DNA of 64,000 nt from Oscillospiraceae bacterium (GCA_004555865.1 SFJO01000004.1:83941-147940); one strand, 5' to 3'; counted from the first letter of the stretch, positions 34,809 to 43,568 are shown. Notes: generated by a model from the sequence alone, not told the origin. Numbers and translations: made by a program.

Positions 34809-35219
34809 TCAGGCGCCTTTGAGGCCAGCCTTCTTGCCCTCGTTGATGTAATGGAGGTAGCAGGGCTTCAGGTCGTTGCCCCAGCGCTTGCGCAGATCGT
34901 CGTAGCGGGCGCGGTAGGTGTACACGTTGAACTCCTCGCTGCCCTGGCGGCCCTCGGCCATGCCGTACTCCACAAAGTGCTGGATGGCCATGTAGTCATT
35001 GCCCTTCACCCAATCCCGGATGTCCTTGCAGTGGTCGATGTAACAGTCAAAGTCGTACACGTTGCCGTAGTCGTGCTTGCTGTAGCGGGTCAGGCGGCAG
35101 TAGGTCCTGGCGTCCCGGCCTTCCTTCTTGCCGTAATCCTGATAGTGCAGGTAGTAGGGCTTCAGGTCATCGCCCAGCCAGTCCATCAGGTCGTAGTACC
35201 GGGCGCGGTAGCTGCGCAC
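34809..35219 (-). CDS. Small protein of three Tyr-rich repeats, start uncertain
   Basis: The 136-residue product is built of three related units. Units 1 and 3 are near copies: SYRARYYDLMDWLGDDLKPY plus YLHYQDYGKKEGR, and TYRARYDDLRKRWGNDLKPC plus YLHYINEGKKAG. Unit 2 is longer and ends HFVEYGMAEGR. Similar Y-x-HY-x-x-x-G-x-x-EGR units occur in proteins linked to surface glycans, but I cannot name a function. No signal peptide or ribosome site is visible. The GTG at 35219 is the only nearby start, the frame is closed by TAA eight codons upstream, and a strong promoter lies 25 bases away. The gene may have lost its 5' part. It heads the exporter operon. Confidence 0.55.
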   Translation of the reverse strand: MRSYRARYYDLMDWLGDDLKPYYLHYQDYGKKEGRDARTYCRLTRYSKHDYGNVYDFDCYIDHCKDIRDWVKGNDYMAIQHFVEYGMAEGRQGSEEFNVYTYRARYDDLRKRWGNDLKPCYLHYINEGKKAGLKGA

Positions 35220-35243
35220 ACTGCGCCAGATTAAAACAGTTTA

Positions 35244-35272
35244 ATAATACCGCATTTCACCGTGTGTTTCAA
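35244..35272 (-). promoter_or_regulatory. Promoter of the exporter/glycosyltransferase operon
   Basis: TTGAAA (35267-35272) and TATTAT (35244-35249) are exactly 17 bases apart on the minus strand. The predicted start point leaves a leader of only about 18 bases before the GTG at 35219, without a Shine-Dalgarno sequence. Confidence 0.75.
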
Positions 35273-35368
35273 TGAAATTGGTCAATTTTAACTCCATTGC
35301 GCCTGATTTTTATCCCTATGCACAGCAATTCTCTGCATCCGGCGCGCGGAATTGTTTTCCCTGCCCGC

Positions 35369-35414
35369 AAAAGCAGGGGGCACACCGCCCGCCGTGCAGG
35401 CTGTGTACCCCCTG
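35369..35414 (-). terminator. Terminator of the flippase operon
   Basis: On the minus strand CAGGGGG with TACACA pairs with TGTG and CCCCCTG, followed by CTTTTG. Confidence 0.7.
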
Positions 35415-35431
35415 AAGGAATTTATTTTCGG

Positions 35432-36664
35432 TCACCGGGCCGCAAACTGGGCGTTCGCCGCCCGCAGCAGCCCTGCCAGCAGGCAGGCCGCCTGCACGCC
35501 GAAGCCCGCCAGCGTGGCAAAGGCCGCGCCCCACAGGCCAAAGGCCCGGATGAGCGGCGTGCTCACCGCAAGGGCGGCGGCCAGCCCCGCCAGGTTGCCC
35601 AAGATCAGGCAGCGCATGCCCCGGGCAATGGTAAGCAGGTTGCACAGCACCGTGACCAGCACCGTGCACACCGCGCAAGCCACCAGCGGCACCAGCAGGC
35701 CGGTGTAATCCAGAATTTCCGGCGTGCTGGGGTACAAAAAGCCGAGGCCCCAGCGCCCAAGCACCAGCACACCCGCCGTGCCCGCGGCCCACAGCACCGC
35801 CAGGCAAAGCCCCATCATCCGCAGGGCTTTGAAGTAGCCCGCCCGGTCTTTTCCGTTCCACAGGCGAGAAAAGGTGGTGATGAAGGGCACGAACAGATAC
35901 ACCGCCGCCACCTGAAGCATCATCACGGGCAGGAACACGTTGGCGAAATAGCTGAGCATCACCTCGCCCAGAATGCGCTCGCAGAAGTAGCGGGGGGCCG
36001 AGCCCACCGCCGTGTTCAGGCTGGCGTATGCCGCCAGGGGCAGGCACTCCCACAAAAGGGCGGGCACGCTTTTGCCGCCGGTGCGGCCAAGGTCGGCCCG
36101 GCGCCGGGCCAGCGGCACGTCCACCAGCACCACGTAGCCCAGGTTCAGCGCCAGCAGCACCGCCAGCGTGATCACCAGATCGTGGGTGAGCAGCAGGCCG
36201 CCCACCACCGCCCCGGCGGTGAACACCCCGCGCACGCCGAAGCTGATGCCCACAATGTCCATGCGCTCGGCCTTCTGCAAAAAGCCGTGCCACACGTCCG
36301 AGGCGCTCTCCACCAGGCGATAGCCGGTGTACAGAAAGATGACCCACCGCTGCCGGGAGGTGTAGGCGTTGACGAAGGCAAAGCCCATGCAGGCCGCCCA
36401 GGCCAGCGCCACCGTCACAAACCGGCTGGCAAGATAGGTGCGGTCCGTGTATTTGCCCGCCTCGTCCGACACCTGAAACGTGCGCATTCCGTAGCTGGCA
36501 AAGCTCAGGCCCACGTTGGCAATGGTCATGGCCGTGGCCAGCAGGCCGTTGGCCGCCGCACCGGCCAGCGCCGTCACCAGCAGGTTCATGGCCGCCTGGC
36601 ACACATAGAACAGCAGGCTGCCCGCCGTGTTGAACACAAGGTTTTTTCTCAGTTGGCTGTTCAT
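35432..36664 (-). CDS. Oligosaccharide flippase, Wzx/MATE-like
   Basis: The 410-residue protein is almost entirely hydrophobic with about twelve helices. It begins MNSQLRKNLVFNTAGSLLFY, the typical N-terminus of polysaccharide flippases of the MVF/Wzx type. VESASDVWHGFLQKAERMDI and KSVPALLWECLPLAAYASL are loop features seen in this group. It likely moves a lipid-linked repeat unit across the membrane. Its start overlaps the stop of the preceding glycosyltransferase gene by four bases. It is the last gene of a four-gene operon ending at 35369. A Wzx here and an ABC exporter in the adjacent operon suggest two different glycans or two handling steps. Confidence 0.85.
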   Translation of the reverse strand: MNSQLRKNLVFNTAGSLLFYVCQAAMNLLVTALAGAAANGLLATAMTIANVGLSFASYGMRTFQVSDEAGKYTDRTYLASRFVTVALAWAACMGFAFVNAYTSRQRWVIFLYTGYRLVESASDVWHGFLQKAERMDIVGISFGVRGVFTAGAVVGGLLLTHDLVITLAVLLALNLGYVVLVDVPLARRRADLGRTGGKSVPALLWECLPLAAYASLNTAVGSAPRYFCERILGEVMLSYFANVFLPVMMLQVAAVYLFVPFITTFSRLWNGKDRAGYFKALRMMGLCLAVLWAAGTAGVLVLGRWGLGFLYPSTPEILDYTGLLVPLVACAVCTVLVTVLCNLLTIARGMRCLILGNLAGLAAALAVSTPLIRAFGLWGAAFATLAGFGVQAACLLAGLLRAANAQFAAR

Positions 36665-37986
36665 GCCCGCTCTCCCTTCACAAAGGGCCGGATGCGCTCC
36701 TCCATGCGGCGCGCCTCGGCGCGGGGCACATAGGCCTTTTCCACATAGCCGTAGATTCGCTGGGCAAAGTCTGCCAGGCCCTTATGGAAGAAGAACACCT
36801 TTTTCGGTTCCAGCCGGAAGAAGAACAGGATGTGCACCCCCCACAGGGCAAAGAATTTCAGCCAGTTGAAGTGAGGGGTAAAGCCCTCGCCCATGGGGGT
36901 ATCCCGGGGCGGCTCTTTGTACACCTGCTCCAGCAGGTCGGCCATGCGCAGATAGGCCGGGCGGGGGCTGGGGTCAAAGTAGCCCTCGATGACCTCCTTC
37001 GCAATGGGGAAGGGCGGGTCCTCCTGGGCCATGGCCCGGTCAAACTGCTCGTAGTTGGTCACATAGTCGGCCCCGGCGTAGATGACCGGGTCGTACTCGT
37101 GCTCAATGGGCACCGGGCGCAGAATGTGGCAGCTCTTGCCCGCCATGTACACCTCGGCAATGGCGGTGCTCATCCAGATGGAGATGGAGTCCGCCGCCAC
37201 GATCCATTCCTTCACGCTGCCCGCAAAGATCACATGGAAGTTGGGCCGCTTCTTGGCCAGTGCGTCCAGATGGGGGCTGTTCCACTCGCTGGGGTGGCGG
37301 CGGTACACCAGTTCCACCTCCGGGTGCTCGCCCAGATACCGGTCAAACCAGCACAGGGTCTCGTCCATGCTCACCCGGTTGGTGCGGGCAAAGCCGGTGA
37401 AGTCGGTGCCCGCCATGCGGCTCAGTTCGGCCACCTCCTGGTCGGTCATGCTGGCGTAGCCGAAGCTGGAAATGTACAGGTGCAGCTGCTTGTCCGGGTC
37501 CAGCCCGAACTCGCGGCACAGGGCGGCCTTATCCTTGAAGTAGCCGTGGAACTCCGGGCGCAGGAAATCCATCATCACCGCGCCGGTCACGGGGCAGTTC
37601 TTTTCTTCCATGCCGTGGGCTTCCAGCCGGCGGGCGGTTTTCCGGCCCCAGCAGGTCTGCACGCACTTTTTGGCGTTGCCGTTCATGTTGAACCAGTCGC
37701 CTTCCTCCTGGGTGTCCGAGAGCATCTGCTCCCAGTGGAGGTTCACGATCCGGTCGCACCGGCCGATGTTGTTGTACACGTGGCTGTTGATGGCCTCGTT
37801 GTCGTACATACAGCTGGCCACCAGCACCTTGGGCTTCTTCCAGGTGAAATAGCCCAGCTTCTTGCGGTCCAGCAGCTGGCGGATCTCGGCGGTGTAGCCC
37901 CGCCGCTCCAGCTCCAGCTTCAGCAAAAGGTCGCTCTCGTACTCCCGCACGGTGTGCTCGTATAAAATCAGAAAGTCCAGGCCCAT
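36661..37986 (-). CDS. Surface carbohydrate biosynthesis protein (GT-B-like)
   Basis: The 441-residue protein resembles the surface-carbohydrate-biosynthesis family of glycosyltransferase-like proteins: GLDFLILYEHTVREYESDLL, then LELERRGY, VTGAVMMDF, VYRRHPSEWNSPHLD and an ADSISIWMSTAIAEVYMAGK segment like the nucleotide-sugar site of GT-B enzymes. It is probably soluble or membrane-associated through its basic C-terminus and adds a residue to the glycan. The donor is unknown. It overlaps the flippase start and follows the SGNH gene by 42 bases. CDP-glycerol transferase is an alternative, but the polyglycerol motifs are not evident. Confidence 0.7.
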   Translation of the reverse strand: MGLDFLILYEHTVREYESDLLLKLELERRGYTAEIRQLLDRKKLGYFTWKKPKVLVASCMYDNEAINSHVYNNIGRCDRIVNLHWEQMLSDTQEEGDWFNMNGNAKKCVQTCWGRKTARRLEAHGMEEKNCPVTGAVMMDFLRPEFHGYFKDKAALCREFGLDPDKQLHLYISSFGYASMTDQEVAELSRMAGTDFTGFARTNRVSMDETLCWFDRYLGEHPEVELVYRRHPSEWNSPHLDALAKKRPNFHVIFAGSVKEWIVAADSISIWMSTAIAEVYMAGKSCHILRPVPIEHEYDPVIYAGADYVTNYEQFDRAMAQEDPPFPIAKEVIEGYFDPSPRPAYLRMADLLEQVYKEPPRDTPMGEGFTPHFNWLKFFALWGVHILFFFRLEPKKVFFFHKGLADFAQRIYGYVEKAYVPRAEARRMEERIRPFVKGERA

Positions 37987-38028
37987 GGGGCGCCTCCTTT
38001 TCCGGGATGTTTGTAACAGCCGGGCCGC

Positions 38029-38982
38029 TTACCGCAGCGCGGCAAACAGGGTCTCGGTCCACTGGGGCAGGCCGTAGCGGGTGTCCAGATGGAAGCCGTC
38101 GTAGAATTGGGTGTCCTCGTCATAGGCCGGGCGGTCCGTCCACTCATAGTCCAGCAGGGCAAAGCCGTGGGCGTCGGCCGCTTCGCGCAGGGCGGGCAGC
38201 ACCGTGCCGGTCATTTCCCCGGCAATGCCCAGCGGCTCGCACACCTGGGTGAGCACCGTGTCCGCCATGGGGGGCAGCACCACGGTCAGCTTCACGCCCC
38301 GGGCGGCGCATTCGTCCGCCAGGGCATACAGCCGCTCCAGCTGGGCGGTGTTCACAGCCCAGTCCCGGCAGCGGGGCAGAATCGCCTGGGGGTACACCGC
38401 CAGGGTGCGGTGCACCGGGTACACGGCGCCGGTGTCCGGATCGGTGTAGTCGGCCGGGTACTGCCAGTCGCCGGTTTCGCCCGCGCCGCCGCTCTGCACA
38501 CCCTGCAGCCGCTCGGAGAGGGCGGTGAGCATATTCACGTTGTATTCCAGATTGAACAGGTACGCAAAGGGGTTGGCCAGCGTTTTTTCCAGCGTGGCCA
38601 TCCGGTCGGCGTTGTAGCTTTTGTTCAGGGTGTAAAACGAAAGCCCGTACACCGCTTCCTGAAGGTCCGGGTTTTCCTTCAGCACCCACGCAAGAAGGTC
38701 GTTGTTCTCCTTCAGCGAAGCGCCGCCGAAGGCCAGCGTCTGCCAGGTTTTGCCGCTGGCCTGCCCGGCCAGATCCAGATCAAAATGGGCCAGGCGGGAA
38801 TCGCCGATGATCACGCGGCTGCCCTTTTCCCGCTGGAACGCCTTCAGCCGGCTGATGGAGGATTCACTGTCCGTCACCTTGTGCAGGCCGAAGTAGTTGT
38901 TCGGCTCAAAGGCAAGGAACACCGCAAAGTACGCCGCCACCGGGACGAGCAGCAGCGCCAGCTTTTTCAGAATGTTGCGCAT
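38029..38982 (-). CDS. SGNH-type partner of MBOAT O-acyltransferase (DltD/AlgJ-like)
   Basis: The 317-residue protein has one N-terminal membrane anchor (LALLLVPVAAYFAVFLAF) and an extracytoplasmic SGNH-like domain. The nucleophile motif is IIGDSRLAHFD near residue 58 and the Asp-x-x-His pair is in FYDGFHLD near residue 293. TVVLPPMADTVL is typical of DltD-like proteins. Such proteins accept the acyl group moved across the membrane by MBOAT and place it on the polymer. It lies 12 bases after the MBOAT gene, an arrangement seen for many O-acetylation systems. Alanylation of teichoic acid is unlikely because dltA and dltC are absent. Confidence 0.82.
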   Translation of the reverse strand: MRNILKKLALLLVPVAAYFAVFLAFEPNNYFGLHKVTDSESSISRLKAFQREKGSRVIIGDSRLAHFDLDLAGQASGKTWQTLAFGGASLKENNDLLAWVLKENPDLQEAVYGLSFYTLNKSYNADRMATLEKTLANPFAYLFNLEYNVNMLTALSERLQGVQSGGAGETGDWQYPADYTDPDTGAVYPVHRTLAVYPQAILPRCRDWAVNTAQLERLYALADECAARGVKLTVVLPPMADTVLTQVCEPLGIAGEMTGTVLPALREAADAHGFALLDYEWTDRPAYDEDTQFYDGFHLDTRYGLPQWTETLFAALR

Positions 38983-38994
38983 GGCTCTCCCTCC

Positions 38995-40551
38995 TTAAAA
39001 TCCGCCGTAGGCAAAACTGCCGCCGCCAAAGCCGCCGCTCTGCATCACCAGGCCCGCAAAGCAGCACAGGGTCAGCAGATAATACAGCGCCCAGCGCACC
39101 CGGGGCTTCTGGGCCTTGAGCACCAGCTCTTCACCCTTGTTCTTGAACGAGAAGGCCCGCAGCCAGTCCAGCCGAAGGGCCGCCGCGAAGCAGAAGGCCA
39201 CAAAGGCAAACCAGGCCAGAACCATCCGGTCGTCGGCATAAAAGCCGACCCGCACGGCGGCCCAGCTCTCCGCCGCAAAGCGGGAAAGGCTCAGCCCGCG
39301 GCCGTATCCCCGCAGAATGGCAAAGGCCTCGCCCACGCCGTACTGCCCGCCGGCGGGCTGGCCCACGGCGCTGCCCATGGCAAAGAACACCATGCTCAGG
39401 TTCCACAGCACAAACACGCCAAGGCGTTTGGCCCACAGCACCCGGGCCGGGGCCTTCTTTTTGGGCTTGCCCAGATGCTTGTGCAGCAGCTCTTCGCCCA
39501 CCCGGTACAGCGCCTGCAGCAGGCCCCACACCACAAAGGGCAGGGTGCTGCCGTGCCAGAAGCCGGACACAAAGAACACGCAGAACACACAGAACAGCGG
39601 CGAAAACCGGCTGATCTTCTGCCCGATGAGGGGCAGCTTCGAGGCATCGGCCCACACCAGCGGGGTGAACAGATAGTCCTGCAGCCAGGAAGAAAGGCTG
39701 ATGTGCCAGCGGTTCCAGAAGCCGGAGAAATTGGTAGCAAAGAAGGGCGTTTTGAAGTTTTCGGGAATGTCCAGCCCCAGCAGCAGGGCGCTGGCCCGGG
39801 CCATCTCCGAATAACCCGCAAAGTCAAAGTATAAATAGAAGGTGTAGGCCAGCGTGGCCGCCAGCAGGCTCAGCCCGCCGTGACCGGGAATGTCCCCGAA
39901 TACCTGGCTGGCGTAGGCGTACAGGGGGTCGGCCACCGCCACCTTGCGGAACAGGCCCAGCGCAAACAGCTGCAGGGCCGTCACCGTGCGGGCCGCGTCA
40001 AACCGGTGCTCCTGCCGCAGCTGAGGCAGCAGGGTGCGGGCGCGGCAGATGGGCCCGGCGGTGATTGTGCCGAAAAAGCACAGAAACGCCGTCAGGTTCA
40101 GCGGGCTTTCCTCGGCGGGCATATCGCCCCGGCCCACGTCCACCAGATAGCTGATGGCCGCAAAGGTGTAAAAGCTCACGCCCAGCGGGAAGGGCAGCTT
40201 GTGCAGCACCCCCGGTGCAAACACCGGCACAAAAAAGTTGAAGTACTTGAACACCGCCAGCAGCGCCAGCAGGCAGCACACGCCCACGGCCACCAGCCGG
40301 CCCCGCCGGGGCTGCCCGGCCGCCTGAATGGCCCGGCCCAGCGCCCAGCAGAACAGGCTGACGGCCACAAGCAGCCCCATGGGCAGCAGCTGCCAGCCAA
40401 GGCCCCAGCTGGCTGCCGCGGGGCGGTTGCACCAGTAAAACCACAGGCTGGCCGCCAGCAGCACGCCGGGCTGGACCTTTTTGGGCGCCTTCAGATAGCA
40501 CACAGCCGCCAGCGGCAGGAAGGCAACGTAAGAAAGGTTGTGAAAACTCAA
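38995..40551 (-). CDS. MBOAT membrane-bound O-acyltransferase (AlgI/DltB-like)
   Basis: The 518-residue protein has about ten to twelve membrane helices. FPLGVSFYTFAAISYLVDV is the AlgI-type signature, FWNRWHISLSSWLQDYLF contains the first conserved His, and VSGFWHGSTLPFVVWGLLQA contains the catalytic His. It moves acetyl or another acyl group from a cytoplasmic donor to the outer face for attachment to surface polysaccharide. It is the first gene of the operon with the SGNH protein, glycosyltransferase and flippase. The promoter at 40628-40656 carries a palindrome. Confidence 0.92.
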   Translation of the reverse strand: MSFHNLSYVAFLPLAAVCYLKAPKKVQPGVLLAASLWFYWCNRPAAASWGLGWQLLPMGLLVAVSLFCWALGRAIQAAGQPRRGRLVAVGVCCLLALLAVFKYFNFFVPVFAPGVLHKLPFPLGVSFYTFAAISYLVDVGRGDMPAEESPLNLTAFLCFFGTITAGPICRARTLLPQLRQEHRFDAARTVTALQLFALGLFRKVAVADPLYAYASQVFGDIPGHGGLSLLAATLAYTFYLYFDFAGYSEMARASALLLGLDIPENFKTPFFATNFSGFWNRWHISLSSWLQDYLFTPLVWADASKLPLIGQKISRFSPLFCVFCVFFVSGFWHGSTLPFVVWGLLQALYRVGEELLHKHLGKPKKKAPARVLWAKRLGVFVLWNLSMVFFAMGSAVGQPAGGQYGVGEAFAILRGYGRGLSLSRFAAESWAAVRVGFYADDRMVLAWFAFVAFCFAAALRLDWLRAFSFKNKGEELVLKAQKPRVRWALYYLLTLCCFAGLVMQSGGFGGGSFAYGGF

Positions 40552-40621
40552 CGCAAAAGCTCCTTATGGATCATTTCCCTCGGGGAATTGTGCGGCCCAG
40601 CCGCAGAAAGACAGACATTTT

Positions 40622-40656
40622 TCGTATATTATACGATGATAAACGGGGAAAGTAAA
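40622..40656 (-). promoter_or_regulatory. MBOAT operon promoter with palindrome over the -10 box
   Basis: TTTACT (40651-40656) and a perfect TATAAT (40628-40633) are 17 bases apart on the minus strand. The -10 box lies inside a 15-base palindrome TCGTATATTATACGA (40622-40636), a likely operator. A plus-strand extended -10 TGCTATAAT at 40800-40808 serves the amidase gene. The remaining gap holds a repeat copy. Confidence 0.7.
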
Positions 40657-40706
40657 GGCGGCCGCCCGGCCTTTGGGGGCTGCCGCTTTCCGCCGCGGCT
40701 TTTGGC

Positions 40707-40725
40707 TTTGCCCCGAAGGGGAAGG
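40707..40725. repeat. Dispersed palindromic repeat, copy 4
   Basis: TTTGCCCCGAAGGGGAAGGC, a degenerate copy between the MBOAT operon and the amidase gene. Confidence 0.5.
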
Positions 40726-40844
40726 CGCTGCGCTGCTGCATCGGCGCGGCTTTTGGCTTTGCCTTCGCACCCGCCGCCAAACGATCCTCTTCCCACCCAT
40801 GCTATAATAGCGGTAATAGCCAAAACCACCCCAAGGAGGCCGCC

Positions 40845-42797
40845 ATGAAACACACCTGCTCCTTTGCCGTCTGCCTGGCCAGCCTGGCCGGGCTTGCGGT
40901 GTTGGCTGCCCTGGGCTTCGGCCTGCTGGCCACACCCAGGCCGCTGCCGCTGCCCGATGCCCCCCGTGCGCTGCTCTTGCGTGCCGCGGCGGCTCAGGCC
41001 CCCCAGGATACCATAGCCGCCGCCCGGGCACAAGGCTTTGACACGCTGGCTCTGCCCGGTGAAGCGGCCGGGGCGCTGGGCCGTGACGGGGTGAAGGCGC
41101 TGCAGGCGGCGGCTGCCCGGCAGGGCCTTGCCCTGTGCCTTCTGGACGAAACCGGTGCGGACGAAACCGCCGCCCGGCTGGCGCGGCAGCGGGGCGTGCC
41201 CCTGCTCACCGCCAAGACCCGGGGCGAGCAGACCGCCTGGTGCGACCGGGCCGGGCTGCCGGTGCTTTTCTCCGGCGGCGGGGCCGCCCAGCTGGCCGCA
41301 GCCGTACAGGTGGAGCAGGCCGGGCTGCTGCTGGCGGACCCGGACAGCGCCGAGGCCGCTCTGGTTCTGGCCTTTCTCTCCGACGGGGCCGCCCCCGCGC
41401 TGCCGGGGCTGGAGACGGAGAACCAGCTGACTCTGGCCTACCCCCAGGAGGCCGGCGTGCTGTATGAATCCACCGTCACCCTCTGCGGCACCGCCCGGGC
41501 CGGCGCAGAGCCGGTCACGGTGAACGGCCGGGCGGCGCTGCAGGTTGGCCGGGTGTGGGCCATTGCCATGGAGCTGGCCGAAGGGGAGAACGTCTTCACC
41601 GTCCGGCAGGGGGACGAGGCGCTCACCCTGCACTGCACCCAGCGCACCCCCCAATTCACCCCGGTCGAGCCGGAGCCGGACGGCTCGGCGCCCGCCGAGC
41701 GCGGCCAATGGCTGCGCACCACCGCCGCCCTCACCAGCCTGTTGGAGGACCCGGCGGACCCCTCTTCCATTGCGGCGGGGCTGCCCGCCGGGGTGTGTGC
41801 TCCGGTGGGCGAGAGTCGCCGCCTGACCAAAAACGGCAAGTACACCTGGGCCTACCGGGTGGACGGGGCCGGATGGGTGCTCTCGACCGACTGCGAACTG
41901 CTGGGCTGGCGGGCGGAACCGTCGATTTCCGTCGCGCAGGAGGAATCTGCGACGAACGGCGACGGTTTTTGGCGGTTGCGCAGCAGCGACCCGGACACAA
42001 CGCCCCTGTTTTTCGCCCATGAGACCCCGGAAAATGCACTGGAGATCGTCTTAATAGGAAAACCGTCGGAAACCGTCGCCGACGGCGCGACCGTGACGGT
42101 TTCCGACGGTTTTGTGTCCGTCACCCTGCCCGCACCCGCCGCCGGGCTGTGGGGCTGGGACATTCAGCCCGATGGCAGCGGCGGCCTGACCGTGCACCTG
42201 AAGGCCGCGCCGCAGCCGGAGGCGGGCGGGCCGCTGGCCGGGCTGCACATTCTGCTGGACCCCGGCCACGGCGGCACCGACGAGGGGGCTGCCGGCTGCG
42301 CCGGGCAGAGCGGCCCCCAGGAAAAGGACCTGAACCTGGCGCTGGCCCTGGCCGCCCGCACCCGGCTGACGCAGCTGGGCGCTCAGGTCACCCTCACCCG
42401 GGACGGAGACAGCACTCTCACCCTGAACCGGCGGCGGGAGATGCTGGCCGCCCAGGCTCCCGACCTGTTTTTGAGCCTGCACCACAACAGCGCCGGCTTT
42501 GACCGAGACAGCACCGGCGTGGGCGGCGTGGAGTGCTATTACTTCACCGAGCGCTCGGCCCCGCTGGCCCGCGCCCTGCCCCAACGGCTGGGCAGCGGCA
42601 CCGGCCGCACCCTGCGGGGTGCCCGGCAGGACTACTACTACGTCACCCGCACCGACCTTTGCCCCGCCGTGCTGCTGGAGACCGGCTTTCTCACCAGTGC
42701 CGCCGAATACGCCGCCTGCGCCGACCCTGAAACCATCTGGGCCGAGGCCGGGCTGATCGCCCAGGCCGTGGCCGAGGTATACGGCCGCACCGCGTAA
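40845..42797 (+). CDS. N-acetylmuramoyl-L-alanine amidase (Amidase_3) with large N-terminal region
   Basis: The 650-residue protein starts with a signal or anchor helix (CSFAVCLASLAGLAVLAALG). Its C-terminal third is a zinc amidase: LLDPGHGGTDEGA (His474), QEKDLNLAL (Glu493), LSLHHNS (His546) and the catalytic Glu612 in LLETGFL. It cuts the bond between muramic acid and the peptide stem outside the cell. The 450-residue N-terminal part is Ala-rich and not firmly assigned; residues 45-200 alternate helix and strand like a divergent TIM barrel. Around residues 360-425 the DNA is less GC-rich and carries two hairpins with rare codons (TTA, ATA, TCG). The ribosome site is AAGGAGG. Confidence 0.9.
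   Translation: MKHTCSFAVCLASLAGLAVLAALGFGLLATPRPLPLPDAPRALLLRAAAAQAPQDTIAAARAQGFDTLALPGEAAGALGRDGVKALQAAAARQGLALCLLDETGADETAARLARQRGVPLLTAKTRGEQTAWCDRAGLPVLFSGGGAAQLAAAVQVEQAGLLLADPDSAEAALVLAFLSDGAAPALPGLETENQLTLAYPQEAGVLYESTVTLCGTARAGAEPVTVNGRAALQVGRVWAIAMELAEGENVFTVRQGDEALTLHCTQRTPQFTPVEPEPDGSAPAERGQWLRTTAALTSLLEDPADPSSIAAGLPAGVCAPVGESRRLTKNGKYTWAYRVDGAGWVLSTDCELLGWRAEPSISVAQEESATNGDGFWRLRSSDPDTTPLFFAHETPENALEIVLIGKPSETVADGATVTVSDGFVSVTLPAPAAGLWGWDIQPDGSGGLTVHLKAAPQPEAGGPLAGLHILLDPGHGGTDEGAAGCAGQSGPQEKDLNLALALAARTRLTQLGAQVTLTRDGDSTLTLNRRREMLAAQAPDLFLSLHHNSAGFDRDSTGVGGVECYYFTERSAPLARALPQRLGSGTGRTLRGARQDYYYVTRTDLCPAVLLETGFLTSAAEYAACADPETIWAEAGLIAQAVAEVYGRTA
41917..42113. repeat. Paired CCGTC hairpins inside the amidase gene
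   Basis: A perfect 19-base inverted repeat AAAACCGTCGGAAACCGTC (42059-42077) and its mirror (42095-42113) encloses a 17-base loop. A second hairpin with the same ends, AACCGTCG (41917-41924) and CGACGGTT (41960-41967), lies 90 bases upstream. Both keep the reading frame open. The shared signature suggests an inserted repeat element rather than ordinary coding sequence. Confidence 0.6.
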
Positions 42798-42850
42798 GGC
42801 GGCTTCTCCGGGCACACCGATATAAATCCAAACGAAAAGGACGTACCAAT

Positions 42851-43489
42851 ATGACGACCCTCATCTGCATTCGCCACGGCCAGAGCGAGATCAACCTGGC
42901 CCGGCGGCTCACCGGCCAGCTGGACCCGCCCCTCACCCCCCTTGGAGTGGAACAGGCCCGCCGCACCGCCGAATTTCTGCGCAGCCAACCCATCACCCGC
43001 ATCTATTCCAGCGACCTTGTGCGCTGCATGGACACGGCGGCCCCCACGGCGGCCATGCACGGGCTGCCCGTCATTCCCGAACCGGCCTTCCGGGAGATCT
43101 TCGCCGGAAAATGGGAGGGCATGACCTTTGATGCCATCACCGCCGCCTACCCCGAGAGCCACCACGTCTGGATGACCGACATGGGCCGCGCCCACCCGGA
43201 CGGCGGCGAAAGCGTGGCCCAGCTGTACGACCGGGTCACCACCGCCATGGAGCGGGTGGTGCGGGAAAACGAGGGCGGCTGCGTGGCCATCTTCACTCAT
43301 TCTACCCCCATCCGCACCATGGCCTGCCGCTGGCAGGGGCTGCCGGTGGAGCAGATCCGCCGGGTGCCCTGGGCTTCCAATGCCTCGGTCTCCATTGCGG
43401 ACTGGGCCGACGGCAAATACACCGTGCGCCTGTATGGGTACGACAAGCACCAGGGCGCGGGCGTGACCGAACTGCCCAAAAACATCTGA
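42851..43489 (+). CDS. Histidine phosphatase family protein (phosphoglycerate-mutase-like)
   Basis: The 212-residue protein has the phospho-His motif IRHGQSEIN at residues 7-15, an acid/base Glu in FREIFAGKWEGM, and the second His in AIFTHSTPIRTM near residue 155. Relatives include GpmB, CobC and various broad phosphatases, all cytoplasmic. The substrate cannot be told from sequence. There is no cobalamin cluster here, so the CobC role is unlikely. It follows the amidase gene by 53 bases and ends at a strong terminator. Confidence 0.9.
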   Translation: MTTLICIRHGQSEINLARRLTGQLDPPLTPLGVEQARRTAEFLRSQPITRIYSSDLVRCMDTAAPTAAMHGLPVIPEPAFREIFAGKWEGMTFDAITAAYPESHHVWMTDMGRAHPDGGESVAQLYDRVTTAMERVVRENEGGCVAIFTHSTPIRTMACRWQGLPVEQIRRVPWASNASVSIADWADGKYTVRLYGYDKHQGAGVTELPKNI

Positions 43490-43493
43490 ACGC

Positions 43494-43540
43494 AAAAAGC
43501 GCCCGGCCGTGCGGAATGCATGGCCGGGCGCGGCTGTTTT
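43494..43540 (+). terminator. Terminator after the histidine phosphatase gene
   Basis: GCGCCCGGCC (43499-43508) pairs with GGCCGGGCGC (43522-43531), followed by GGCTGTTTTAT; an A run on the other side also suits the convergent regulator gene. Confidence 0.8.
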
Positions 43541-43568
43541 ATACCGGTTGTTCAAAGCGTTGGGGCGC

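Noticed and set aside
38029..40551. dlt operon for D-alanylation of teichoic acid
   Set aside because: Only DltB-like and DltD-like proteins are present; dltA and dltC are missing and the neighbours are polysaccharide genes, so general O-acylation is more likely.
42851..43489. CobC alpha-ribazole phosphatase
   Set aside because: No cobalamin genes are nearby and the histidine phosphatase family is too broad for that name.
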